From positions 1 to 58,401 of the forward strand of contig PALG01000012.1 in the NCBI GenBank assembly GCA_002707025.1: DNA of 58,401 nucleotides. Reading direction: 5' to 3'. Origin of the DNA: Flavobacteriaceae bacterium. Its GTDB lineage: Bacteria; Bacteroidota; Bacteroidia; Flavobacteriales; Flavobacteriaceae. Positions 50,693-58,401 of this stretch are shown here, piece by piece. Numbering within the stretch: the stretch's first letter is position 1; the number at the start of each line of letters is the position of its first letter. The position numbers were made by a program, and so were the translations under genes. The notes beneath the pieces are model-generated. The model searched no databases, was not told the origin of the DNA, and saw nothing but the letters and a program-made list of their open reading frames with translations.

Positions 50693-51998
50693 TGTATGTA
50701 AGTACTTTATTTTGGTTGGAAACAACGGTTTCTGTAGGACTGCAATCGCCCTGTTCATCTTCTTGAAAAAGTACTTTGGTGGAAGTGTTTTCTACACGTA
50801 TATTGAAGTAACCGTTTGTTTTAACGCTATCCAAAGAAAGTGTGTTTCGGGTTTTCGTATATTCGGCGTAACAGCTATTAACATTGACAATCCCAGTACT
50901 TTCATAGATAGTATAAGGATCTAGTATTTTTTTTAACGTGTTTTGTTCTTTTGTATAAAGGGAAAATATTTCCTCTACATAAGGATTAGGCTGCGAATGG
51001 TTTCTGTATTTTATAACCATGGCAAAAGCTTTTTCAGTTTCGTTTACCCGATACACCAAGGGGTCGATTTCGATGGATTCTATCGCTATCGCATCCGATT
51101 GCCAACCATTTTCCCTATAGGTTTCAAACAGTTGATGGGTAATGGTTCCGGTTCGGGCATTTACCAGAACCATATGGGTATTGAAACGAAGTAAATCTTG
51201 ATCTTCTTCTGCAATTTCAGGAATAATGACTAGGGTTTCTTTAGTTACCTGGGAAAGTTCTCCAAAAAATAAATACCCTGTTTCAATCTGTGCCCATTGC
51301 AGTTGTAAATCCCTAAGAATACTATTGATTAAGGTATAATTTTCAATGGATTCTGGAAGATTTGTAGAAGCTACTTCTTCAATTTTGCCCCTATTACTAA
51401 GGGTGTAGGTGGTTTGGGTGACCGCTTCTATTTCACCCCAAAAAATGGAGTCTATTCTCAAATAATTTTTGGTGATTGCAGCTACTTTTTTTGACCATCC
51501 TTCGGCAATTTCATCGTAGGCAATTACAATATAATCAATGATATTTCCTTGTAAATCGTAAGTAATCAATAGGGATTCCAGTTCGTTTTCTCCTTTAAAA
51601 ACCGTCACTACTACCGAATGAAAATCCTTGGAGTGCTCTATTTTATACCCTGGTTTTGCTTTAAATTGATGTGTGGTTTTGTGAAAATCGGGATAAATGT
51701 GTTCCAGTTTTAGTGTTGCCACCGCTTCTTTGGTGTAAAGATTTTTATCGGTGGTATGGTCATAATTGGTCGTGTCAATGACAGGAAATGGCTTTACGGA
51801 TAAATGGTTTACCAAGCTGTCGAATTTTAATCGATTCCCTGTAGGTGTTGCTTCCGCTTCTACCTCTATGGATGCGTTGACTTCCCTTTCTGAAGTTTTC
51901 TTTTCTTTTTGTATTTGTCCGCAGGAATTCAATCCAAGCAATAAAAGAAGCGCTATGGCCAAGGGTCGTGCTAGCTGTAAGGTATTGGATTGGTCCAT
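50592..51998 (-). CDS. Lipoprotein, paralogue A of a tandem pair, unknown function
   Basis: The product has 468 residues. The signal runs to LLLLLGLNSC (lipidated Cys about 26). It is clearly related to the next gene upstream (52009-53319): both share IIPEIAEEDQDLLRFNTHM versus IVPEIAEGHPEEMFELNTHL, ENGWQSDAIAIESIEID versus NGWVSDAMILDAIQID, and TNGYFNIRV versus THGYFNITV. The last 25 or so residues go beyond the end of the paralogue and overlap the next gene in another frame. No known domain is recognised. The start is ATG, ten bases after the paralogue's stop. Confidence 0.75.
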   Translation of the reverse strand: MDQSNTLQLARPLAIALLLLLGLNSCGQIQKEKKTSEREVNASIEVEAEATPTGNRLKFDSLVNHLSVKPFPVIDTTNYDHTTDKNLYTKEAVATLKLEHIYPDFHKTTHQFKAKPGYKIEHSKDFHSVVVTVFKGENELESLLITYDLQGNIIDYIVIAYDEIAEGWSKKVAAITKNYLRIDSIFWGEIEAVTQTTYTLSNRGKIEEVASTNLPESIENYTLINSILRDLQLQWAQIETGYLFFGELSQVTKETLVIIPEIAEEDQDLLRFNTHMVLVNARTGTITHQLFETYRENGWQSDAIAIESIEIDPLVYRVNETEKAFAMVIKYRNHSQPNPYVEEIFSLYTKEQNTLKKILDPYTIYESTGIVNVNSCYAEYTKTRNTLSLDSVKTNGYFNIRVENTSTKVLFQEDEQGDCSPTETVVSNQNKVLTYNGKLYEEASETGKTRQFLEFYPKKNRKFTVTEI

Positions 51999-52008
51999 CT
52001 TAGTTCAT

Positions 52009-53319
52009 TTATTTATGTTCCTTGTAGGTAGTGCCGTCAAACTTTAAAAGGGAAGTTTCATAGCTGGTACTTTCCTTGCTTTGACACTCGCCATTTTCAT
52101 CCTCAAAATCGATGGTTTCACCCAAGGTGGTTTTTACGGTAATGTTAAAATACCCATGGGTTTTTTCGGTTTCCATGATGAGGGTTTTCTTTTCTGAAAG
52201 TGTGGTGCCTATACATGGACCGTCCAGTTCAGCCCTATTATCTTCCACAGTAAAATGGGGTAGTATTTTTTGTAAATCATTTTCTTTTTGAACAAATAAT
52301 GAGAGCCTTTCACCGTAGTAAGGGTTTGCCCTCGAGCTTCCCGTAAAAAGTAACTTTACCCCAAAAGCACGGGTGTTTTCCGTAACTATATAGGGAGCTG
52401 TGTCAATTTGAATTGCATCAAGTATCATAGCGTCAGAAACCCACCCATTGGTTTTGTGACTTTCAAAATAGTGGTAGGAGAGGGAATTTGTGGCAAGATT
52501 TACCACAGCCAAATGGGTGTTGAGCTCAAACATTTCTTCAGGATGGCCTTCCGCAATTTCGGGTACGATCACCACTGCTTCATTGGGACTATGCGGTAAA
52601 ACTTTAAAAGCATTAAGCTTGTCGATTCTGTTCTCCGGGGAAATATTATAGGTTTCTGAAACCAAATCAAAATAAATTTCATCTAGGTTCATTTCCTCCA
52701 TTTCCCCATTGGATTTTATTTTTACAATGTTTGTGTTTTTAAAAGGGAGGTTTTCTTCGTTTGCCACATGATATGTATATTCAATTTTATGCTTTTTAAT
52801 GATGGTATTGTATTGGGTCCATTCCTGTTCTTTCTCGTCGTAACCAACCATTTCCGAATCGATAGGAGTTCCTTCCTTAGTATAATTTACAAGCATGCTT
52901 TGTAAGGTTTCTTTATTGACAATAATCGTTAAAACGGCCGTGTAAAAGTCTTCTGAAAGCACTAAACGATATCCTGAAACAGCTTGATAATGATATTCTT
53001 CCAGGTGCCAATTTTCATAAATGGTGGGGAGCCCCAATGCTTCGCTGTCGATAGTTTTAATATCGTCTTCGTCTATAAAGCTATCAAAATTTGTATTTTC
53101 GATCACGGGAAGCCTTTTAAGGGGTAGTTTTTCAAACGCTTCCAGAAATTTTTCATTGGGTATGAGGTAATTCGATACCTCATTAGCCGCTTTTTCTATT
53201 TCGGCATCTGTGGTAATTTCTGTCACCTCTTCTACCGGAAGGGGTTCGGCATTTTTTTCTTTGTTGTATTGATTACAGGAAAAAAATAGCAGGGTCACTA
53301 CGATGTAAAAAAGTTTCAT
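52009..53319 (-). CDS. Lipoprotein, paralogue B of a tandem pair, unknown function
   Basis: The product has 436 residues. Signal MKLFYIVVTLLFFSC with lipidated Cys15, then an acidic linker (about 20-50) and a body matched along most of its length by paralogue A. It ends SLLKFDGTTYKEHK, aligned with VLTYNGKLYEEASE of the paralogue, so paralogue A carries an extra tail. The pair arose by tandem duplication and has diverged a good deal. It overlaps the upstream membrane-protein gene by four bases. The family is unknown to me. Confidence 0.77.
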   Translation of the reverse strand: MKLFYIVVTLLFFSCNQYNKEKNAEPLPVEEVTEITTDAEIEKAANEVSNYLIPNEKFLEAFEKLPLKRLPVIENTNFDSFIDEDDIKTIDSEALGLPTIYENWHLEEYHYQAVSGYRLVLSEDFYTAVLTIIVNKETLQSMLVNYTKEGTPIDSEMVGYDEKEQEWTQYNTIIKKHKIEYTYHVANEENLPFKNTNIVKIKSNGEMEEMNLDEIYFDLVSETYNISPENRIDKLNAFKVLPHSPNEAVVIVPEIAEGHPEEMFELNTHLAVVNLATNSLSYHYFESHKTNGWVSDAMILDAIQIDTAPYIVTENTRAFGVKLLFTGSSRANPYYGERLSLFVQKENDLQKILPHFTVEDNRAELDGPCIGTTLSEKKTLIMETEKTHGYFNITVKTTLGETIDFEDENGECQSKESTSYETSLLKFDGTTYKEHK

Positions 53320-53921
53320 TGTAAATCAAATTTTTTGAAATCCAGATTTTTAAGGGTATCGGCTTTTACGAATTCGCCTTCCACAAAATAGTCAAGCTCA
53401 CCACAATATAAAGTGGCATCTGCTTTGCAAGGTTCAAAATAAAATTCGGCCAATCGGTACTCGGTGTACATCCCCAACTCTTCGGAAACAAAGCCGCCCA
53501 AATCTTCTTCATGTTCTATAAAATAATAGGTGCCTGCATCTTGGAATAAGGCAAAGGGGAAGTGTTTATAGTATTCGTAAAAAAAGATGCCATTGTCCTC
53601 AGTGTAGGCAAGCTTTTTTCCTGTTTTATGGGACGTGTTTAAATGCTCTTTGATCTTTTCCCGAATGGCTTGTTGTAGTATGTTTTGATCCTTTTCGGGG
53701 TATTTTATTAAGTAGAGATTGTTGTAGACTTTCGATTGGATAAAGTGCATTTTTTTAAAAAAGAAATGATTTACAGTAAGGATAATAATCCCTACGGAAA
53801 CTATTACCAGTGCTACCGCTTTTCGTTTCCTTTTTTCAGCAATCCACTTTATTAATTTGAATACTAAATAAACGGAAAGTCCTATGAAGGTGATTCCTAT
53901 GAGAATTAGTGCAATTTCCAT
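53316..53921 (-). CDS. Two-helix membrane protein with soluble C-terminal domain, unknown function
   Basis: The product has 201 residues. Helices at about 3-24 (IALILIGITFIGLSVYLVFKL) and 35-53 (AVALVIVSVGIIILTVNHF) flank a basic loop (KWIAEKRKRK). A C-terminal domain of about 145 residues follows, probably outside the cytoplasm, with two Cys (PCKADATLYCGEL). It overlaps the next gene (lipoprotein B) by four bases and directly follows the small membrane gene, so all are one operon. Confidence 0.7.
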   Translation of the reverse strand: MEIALILIGITFIGLSVYLVFKLIKWIAEKRKRKAVALVIVSVGIIILTVNHFFFKKMHFIQSKVYNNLYLIKYPEKDQNILQQAIREKIKEHLNTSHKTGKKLAYTEDNGIFFYEYYKHFPFALFQDAGTYYFIEHEEDLGGFVSEELGMYTEYRLAEFYFEPCKADATLYCGELDYFVEGEFVKADTLKNLDFKKFDLQ

Positions 53922-54269
53922 TTAAATAATGTCCAAGACTTTTTCCAATACATAATATATAAAAGCAATTAGAAGCAGGATACAAATAAGTATTCCAAAA
54001 CGAATGAGGGTTGAAGTCGGGTTGTTTTTTAAGTGATTCCTCAAATAATATAGATCTAAAATAATAAATAGAAATGCCACGATGAAACCGATGGTTAATC
54101 CTACCACTACTACCCCCCAATGGTAAAATAGATATAGTGGGTATCCTATTCCATCTGATGAAGTTTCGTAGGGTTTTAGGAAAATCCATAGGTAACCAAC
54201 TCCTAGGAGCAAGGCTGTAAGGGTCCAAATTAGGTAGGTAAATATTCCTTTTAGGATTTTAAATTTCAT
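53922..54269 (-). CDS. Small polytopic membrane protein, unknown function
   Basis: The product has 115 residues with three hydrophobic helices (about 8-29, 45-72, 88-110; GVVVVGLTIGFIVAFLFIIL and GILICILLLIAFIYYVL). No family recognised. Its stop abuts the start of the next membrane gene (53921), so it begins the run of envelope genes down to 50084. Confidence 0.68.
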   Translation of the reverse strand: MKFKILKGIFTYLIWTLTALLLGVGYLWIFLKPYETSSDGIGYPLYLFYHWGVVVVGLTIGFIVAFLFIILDLYYLRNHLKNNPTSTLIRFGILICILLLIAFIYYVLEKVLDII

Positions 54270-54345
54270 GAATCCCTTTTTTATTTGCTAATACTGAAAG
54301 ATTACCCATAAAAAGGGTTACCTACCTAATTTAGACCTTACTTTT

Positions 54346-56559
54346 TTAATAAAGAATCACTTTTTTGGTAACACTGGCTTGATCAAAATCAAGTTTTAAT
54401 ACATAAATTCCTTTTGCATAGTGATGGGTGTTAATTTGGTTACTGATACCTGAAACCACTTTTTTTCCCGAAATACCATACAAGGTATATCCTTTAAAAT
54501 TATCATTACCAGATACCATTATATGGATATTTTCTGGGGTAGAAATGATTTTCACTTGTGGTTCCAAAGTAAAATCCAAAGTATTTAAAATATCTTCCGT
54601 AACAGGATTAAAGCCCGTCCATAGTGCTCCTGCGTCGGTAACGTATGGGCCCATAGTGCCTGTAGGGATATGCAAATGAATGTTGCTTCGATCGGTAGCG
54701 AAAGTATCTCCGGCACCGGTGGTAATTACCGGCGGTGTAATAGCAAAGCTATACACATCGGTTAATGGATTGTTATTGAAGGCCACATTACCAATTAAAG
54801 TAACCGAATCTGGAATGTTTACCACGGTTAAATCATTATCTGCAAAAGCCCCAGCTTCTATCGTTGATAGATTCTCTCCAAAGGTAACCGTAGTGAGTTC
54901 ATTCCCTTGAAAGGCTCCAATACCTATGGTGGTTACATTTTCTGAAAAAGTAAAAGAAGATAAGTTGTTGTTGGTGAATAAATTATTCCCAATGGTGGTT
55001 AAAGCCTCCGGAAGGGTGGCACTTGTAAGTGCATTGCTTTCAAAAGCACTGTCCCCAAGGTTAATCACGCTATCTGGCACAACAATACTGGTTAGGGTGT
55101 TTCCAGCAAAAGCCGCTTGGCCAATTTCGGTAATAGTGTTGGGAATGGTAACACTTGTTAGATTATTATTCAAAAAGGCTTGTTGCCCAATAGTGGTTAC
55201 ACTGGTGGGAAGTGTAACATCGGTAAGTGCTTTACTGGCAAATGAAGAGGTTCCAATACCTATCACCTCGTAACTGTAGAGTCCGTTGACCATGGTGTCC
55301 GGCACAGTAACAGAAGTACCTCCTGCCATATCATAATCTATGGTTTCAACCGTATTTGGAGCTAAGGAAGTCACTTCATACGTAATAAAATTAGAAGTAT
55401 AAGAGCTACCCACAACCAATTGTTCGGTTACGGTATTAAATCCCGTCCAAAGCGCTCCTGCATTTGTCACATAAGAACCTGTGGTGCCTGCGGGGATAAA
55501 TAAATCGATAGTACTTCTGTCTGCAGCAAACGTATCAAAAGCATCTCCAGACGTTGTAATTGTTGGAGGAATTATTGCTTCTGAAGTCACACTGGTTAAT
55601 GGATTACCGTTAAATGCCTGCTGACCAATACTTGTTACATTCTCAGGAATAGTAATTGTAGTTAACTGGTTAATAAAAAAGGCGCCAGCGCCAATTGTGG
55701 TTACACTGTTAGGGATAGTGAGTGAAGTAATTTGGTTTTGTATGAAAGCGTTATCTCCAATACTTTGTACACTATTCCCAATAGTTAAAGTGGAAATTTG
55801 ATTGGTGTTAAATGCGTTTTCACCAATACTTGTTACGTTATCTGGAATAATAAGGCTGGTAATTTCGTTATTTAGAAAAGCTTGGCTTCCTATAGTTATT
55901 AAATCATCTGGAAGTGTAATACTCGTTAGGTCATTGTCTGAAAAAGCACCATTGCCAATTGCAATAATAGTGCTGGGTAGTGTTACCGAAGTTAATAAAT
56001 TAGAACCAAATGCACCAGCACCAATCGTAAATATATTGTTAGGTATGGTAACAGTAGTAAGTTGGTTTAGAGCAAAAACAGAAGTGCCTATACCTGAAAT
56101 ACCAGTAGAAATGGTCACACTGCTAAGTTGATTATTCATGAAAACAGCATTTCCAAGTGAAATGACACTATTTGGTATGATTACACTTGTTAAGAGATTA
56201 TTTCCAAAAACATCGTTTTCTATCACAGTTACACTAGAGGGTATGGTTATGCCTGTTAGTTGATTGGTTAAAAAAGCTGAATTTCTAATAACAGTCACGG
56301 TATTTGGAATACTAACACTCGTTAACAGGTTTCCTGCAAAGGATCCTGCACCTATTTCAGAAACGGTGTAAGTTGTTCCTCCATTGGATACTGTATTGGG
56401 AATAGTAACGGAAGGGCCTCCAGCAGTGTTGTAATCCGTGGTTCTAACAGTAGTTGTGCTAGGAATCACTTCATAGGTTATAAAGTTGTCGGTAAACGTT
56501 TGCGAATTACTTATCGTAATAACACATAGGGTAATTAATGTAAATAGTGTGTTTTTCAT
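54346..56559 (-). CDS. BspA-like leucine-rich-repeat protein with T9SS type A sorting domain
   Basis: The product has 737 residues from the ATG at 56559 (MKNTLFTLITLCVITISNS, signal peptide). Two modules follow. Each starts FITYEV and ends with an AGALWTGFN...VTE segment, and each holds LRR_5 repeats of 22 residues of the form AFxxNxLTSVTIPxxVTxIGx: 12 in the first and 8 in the second. The C-terminal 70 residues (FKGYTLYGISGKKVV ... YAKGIYVLKLDFDQASVTKKVILY) are a type A T9SS signal. It is therefore secreted and probably attached to the surface, where such proteins bind proteins or other cells. The DNA is richer in A/T than its neighbours. Confidence 0.9.
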   Translation of the reverse strand: MKNTLFTLITLCVITISNSQTFTDNFITYEVIPSTTTVRTTDYNTAGGPSVTIPNTVSNGGTTYTVSEIGAGSFAGNLLTSVSIPNTVTVIRNSAFLTNQLTGITIPSSVTVIENDVFGNNLLTSVIIPNSVISLGNAVFMNNQLSSVTISTGISGIGTSVFALNQLTTVTIPNNIFTIGAGAFGSNLLTSVTLPSTIIAIGNGAFSDNDLTSITLPDDLITIGSQAFLNNEITSLIIPDNVTSIGENAFNTNQISTLTIGNSVQSIGDNAFIQNQITSLTIPNSVTTIGAGAFFINQLTTITIPENVTSIGQQAFNGNPLTSVTSEAIIPPTITTSGDAFDTFAADRSTIDLFIPAGTTGSYVTNAGALWTGFNTVTEQLVVGSSYTSNFITYEVTSLAPNTVETIDYDMAGGTSVTVPDTMVNGLYSYEVIGIGTSSFASKALTDVTLPTSVTTIGQQAFLNNNLTSVTIPNTITEIGQAAFAGNTLTSIVVPDSVINLGDSAFESNALTSATLPEALTTIGNNLFTNNNLSSFTFSENVTTIGIGAFQGNELTTVTFGENLSTIEAGAFADNDLTVVNIPDSVTLIGNVAFNNNPLTDVYSFAITPPVITTGAGDTFATDRSNIHLHIPTGTMGPYVTDAGALWTGFNPVTEDILNTLDFTLEPQVKIISTPENIHIMVSGNDNFKGYTLYGISGKKVVSGISNQINTHHYAKGIYVLKLDFDQASVTKKVILY

Positions 56560-56579
56560 GATTTCCATTTTAAATTTTT

Positions 56580-57146
56580 TTAATAATCCATTTTTATCAG
56601 TTCACCGTCAAGAGTGTAAGAAAAAGTAAAGGTTGTTCCGCCGTTTTCTGGTTCAAGCTTTACATAGTATTCCGCTTTTGAAACGTCTCCATTTTTTGGA
56701 AAATAGATATGAGCCATAGTTAAAGAAGGATTTTCAATATTCTTTTCTGCAGTTAATTGTTCCTTCGATTTTTCAATCAAACCGCCTAGCTTTGAAAGAT
56801 TGATTTTATCGTCTAGCTGAAACATAAAATCTGCCGCTTTGGTTCCCTCAGGGATTTCAAGGGTGATGTCCGAGGTTTGATTCCATACGCCTTGACTCAT
56901 CGTCCACTGTCCCATCGCTAAAGATTCGGGAGCATCGGTTACGGTAGTACTTATCATATTCCCAATGGTTTTATTGTGTATGATGCTTATATCTGTGAAG
57001 TAGGCGTTGTCTCCAAATTTGCTTTTAAGTTCTTTTTCAATTTCTGAAAAACCCTTAGCATTTGCTGGTTGCTTTCCTGCACCTCCCCCACAGGAGATCA
57101 AGGTGCTTATAAATAATGTTACTGCTAGTAATGATAGTTTTTTCAT
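56580..57146 (-). CDS. Lipoprotein, unknown function
   Basis: The product has 188 residues from the ATG at 57146 (MKKLSLLAVTLFISTLISC, lipidated Cys19); an upstream in-frame ATG adds 40 residues that would hide the signal. The mature protein starts GGGAGKQPANAKG and contains paired strands and helices (FSEIEKELKSKFGDNAYFTDISI). No known domain is recognised. It lies 20 bases downstream of a small membrane gene and 20 bases upstream of the LRR gene; the three may be co-transcribed. Confidence 0.72.
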   Translation of the reverse strand: MKKLSLLAVTLFISTLISCGGGAGKQPANAKGFSEIEKELKSKFGDNAYFTDISIIHNKTIGNMISTTVTDAPESLAMGQWTMSQGVWNQTSDITLEIPEGTKAADFMFQLDDKINLSKLGGLIEKSKEQLTAEKNIENPSLTMAHIYFPKNGDVSKAEYYVKLEPENGGTTFTFSYTLDGELIKMDY

Positions 57147-57166
57147 GTTTGTATGGTTTACTGTTT

Positions 57167-57385
57167 TTATGATTCGTCTTCTTCTTCCCTTCCGAAGAAA
57201 TAAAATAGGGCGCCCCCTCCAAAGATGAACAAGCCCCTTAATACCCAGCCCATCGTGGTTCCCCACATATCAATCCAAGCCAAGATTCTTACATTGTAAT
57301 TAAAAAGGTAGAGTACCGTAGAAATGAGTCCGAGTGCGGCCACCAAAAGGCCTGCTTTTCCTAGTTTTGTTGAAATATCTTCCAT
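57167..57385 (-). CDS. Small two-helix membrane protein, unknown function
   Basis: The product has 72 residues from the ATG at 57385 (MEDISTKLGKAGLLVAALGL). Helices at about 12-30 and 46-63, with an acidic C-terminus (FFGREEEDES). An upstream ATG would add 21 residues of doubtful sequence. It lies 20 bases before the lipoprotein gene on the same strand. No family is recognised. The 123 bases between it and the response regulator gene show no clear terminator. Confidence 0.62.
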   Translation of the reverse strand: MEDISTKLGKAGLLVAALGLISTVLYLFNYNVRILAWIDMWGTTMGWVLRGLFIFGGGALFYFFGREEEDES

Positions 57386-57508
57386 AATTCTGATGGTTTG
57401 TTTTGTTAAAACTATCAATGGATTGTGTAAGAAAAAACAACAAATCAATATCCGTAGCTTGGGAGGCTATTTATGTAGGGTTGAGGTCAATAAGTGTAAA
57501 TTGGGACT

Positions 57509-58249
57509 TTATTTTTGTTGATCCCAAGAGAAGAGGTGTTTCAAAAATTGCTCCTTTTTACGGGAAGAAACAGGTATTTTGGCACCATTTTTTAGAAATA
57601 TAGTACCCGATTTGTCATAACGGTCAATGTATTTCAAATTGACGATATAAGATTGGTGGGGTCTGGTGAAATTGGAAAGATTTAAAACCTCCTCGAATTC
57701 TTTTAAGGTTTTGGAAGCGAGGTATTTTTTGTTGTTTACGCAATAAAATGTTGTATAGCCCTTGTCTGATTGGAAATACATTAATTCAGACAAATCAATA
57801 ACCTGATAACTATCTTGGAGGGAGATAATGATTTTGGTTGGATCGTTATTCCAAACTTGTTTTGCGGTTTGGATTTGTTGTTTTTGAACCGCAACCGAAA
57901 GGGAAGCGAGTTTTTCAATAGCTGTTTTTAATTCTGCTACATCAATGGGTTTTAAAATATAATCGACCGCACCTGCTTTTAAAGCCTTTAAGGCAAACTC
58001 TTCATAAGCAGTGATAAAAATGGTTTTAAAGGAAAGCTGTTGTGTTTGCTCTAGAAATTCAAATCCTGTACCATCCTCTAGGTTAATATCCAGAAAAATC
58101 AGTTCTGGTTTACAGGCCTTTGTAACGGTCACGGCCTCTTTAACAGATGCACATTCCCCAATGACCTCAATGTCATTGTGGTTTTGGCGTAACAAGTTCA
58201 GTAAACTTTTCCGAATATAGGCTTTATCCTCAACTATAAGTGCTTTCAT
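57509..58249 (-). CDS. LytTR-family response regulator
   Basis: The product has 246 residues. The receiver domain (1-120) has the phospho-acceptor Asp54 in IFLDINLEDG, the switch Thr/Ser in TIFITAYEEFA and Lys100 in YILKPID. The first acidic pocket reads VEDKA rather than the more usual VDDE or VDDS. The LytTR DNA-binding domain (about 135-240) has LMYFQSDKGYTTFY, FTRPHQSYIVNL and IPVSSRKKEQF. Its ATG overlaps the stop of the histidine kinase gene (ATGA), so the two are translationally coupled and act as one two-component system. The target genes are unknown. Confidence 0.94.
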   Translation of the reverse strand: MKALIVEDKAYIRKSLLNLLRQNHNDIEVIGECASVKEAVTVTKACKPELIFLDINLEDGTGFEFLEQTQQLSFKTIFITAYEEFALKALKAGAVDYILKPIDVAELKTAIEKLASLSVAVQKQQIQTAKQVWNNDPTKIIISLQDSYQVIDLSELMYFQSDKGYTTFYCVNNKKYLASKTLKEFEEVLNLSNFTRPHQSYIVNLKYIDRYDKSGTIFLKNGAKIPVSSRKKEQFLKHLFSWDQQK

Positions 58250-58401
58250 GTAATGGTAGTGTTTTGATAAGGGATGATCATGGTAACCATCGTACCTTGG
58301 TTCCCATATTTTTTTCGGTCCTCAATGGTGATGGAGCCCTTGGTCTTGAAATCCTTCGAGAGGAACTGCAGGCGTTCCCGGTTGATAAGGGTGGACAGGG
58401 A
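58246..58401 (-). CDS. C-terminal end of a sensor histidine kinase, cut by window end
   Basis: Fifty-one codons are visible (reading in from base 58401) and stop at TGA 58248-58246. The phrase LINRERLQFLSKDFKTKGS followed by ITIEDRK and GTMVTMIIPYQN is the last part of a HATPase_c domain of the LytS/YehU type (end of the ATP lid and final strand). It overlaps the LytTR regulator start by four bases, which fixes it as the cognate kinase. The N-terminal sensor part is outside the window. Confidence 0.88.
   Translation of the reverse strand, partial: SLSTLINRERLQFLSKDFKTKGSITIEDRKKYGNQGTMVTMIIPYQNTTIT

Noticed and set aside
53836-54228. 130-residue minus-strand reading frame
   Set aside because: It lies across two better genes in another frame and has no signal, domain or start context.
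54270-54345. Terminator between the leucine-rich-repeat gene and the membrane gene
   Set aside because: Only a four-base stem (ACCC with GGGT) was found, too weak to claim.
54680-56131. Long plus-strand reading frames opposite the leucine-rich-repeat gene
   Set aside because: They are repetitive mirror frames of the 66-base repeats and have no start signals.

Overview
The window is chromosomal DNA from a member of the Flavobacteriaceae (phylum Bacteroidota), probably marine or free-living. The evidence is direct. There are type IX secretion (T9SS) sorting domains of both kinds (type B on the first protein, type A on two others), a PorP/SprF protein paired with an OmpA-like protein, a TonB-dependent receptor of the OMP_b-brl_3 class, bacillithiol synthesis (bshC), and the Bacteroidota order cinA - rpmB - rpmG - DUF4295 - ftsY - rimO. 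Many promoters carry the Bacteroidota -7 box TAnnTTTG, and Shine-Dalgarno sequences are largely absent. I see no tRNA, rRNA, CRISPR array, insertion sequence or prophage, so most of the window is core chromosome with some accessory surface-protein islands.

Layout. 1-5295: a T9SS surface module (repetitive type B adhesin cut by the window start, PorP/SprF, OmpA/TPR/PD40 protein) closed by a strong terminator. 5396-8043: idi, a PTPS/QueD-family gene, a PrxQ peroxiredoxin and manA in a tightly overlapping operon, then a small conserved protein. 8047-11095 (minus): alpha/beta hydrolase, DUF819 membrane protein, DUF4369 lipoprotein. 11215-12957: an S1/P1 nuclease broken by one in-frame TAA, then an AlkB-like dioxygenase and a DoxX-like protein (minus). 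13110-16315: htpG and a fabH-type gene, divergent, with a candidate small RNA between them. 16490-21136: TonB receptor with a terminator-bearing leader, a CoA-binding protein and a sodium:solute symporter.

21232-29454: a T9SS-secreted Asp-box propeller protein, recR, a GT2 glycosyltransferase, a 2-oxoacid dehydrogenase E2 subunit and an S41 peptidase. 29550-33322: two small membrane proteins, then a probable copper locus. That locus is a DUF305 membrane protein overlapping a multicopper oxidase whose C-terminus looks like a fused CopB-type outer-membrane barrel, with a perfect 17-bp inverted repeat in front. 33387-43413: a periplasmic glutaredoxin-like protein, a DnaQ-like exonuclease, FAH-family, Hpt, cinA, the ribosomal protein block, ftsY, a SET-domain protein, rimO, a lipoprotein and a GT-B glycosyltransferase that seems to use a CTG start.

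43410-58401: mostly minus-strand envelope genes. They include an unknown secreted protein, a TPR lipoprotein, an M14 peptidase, bshC (plus strand), a pair of clearly paralogous unknown lipoproteins with associated small membrane proteins, a leucine-rich-repeat T9SS protein, two small envelope genes, and a LytTR response regulator overlapping the last codons of its histidine kinase, which runs off the window.

The least-described items are the CopA-CopB-like fusion with its operator, the candidate small RNA between htpG and fabH, the leader ORF/terminator before the TonB receptor, the paralogous lipoprotein cluster with an A9 tract at an out-of-frame overlap, and the cluster of non-ATG starts just behind upstream stop codons.
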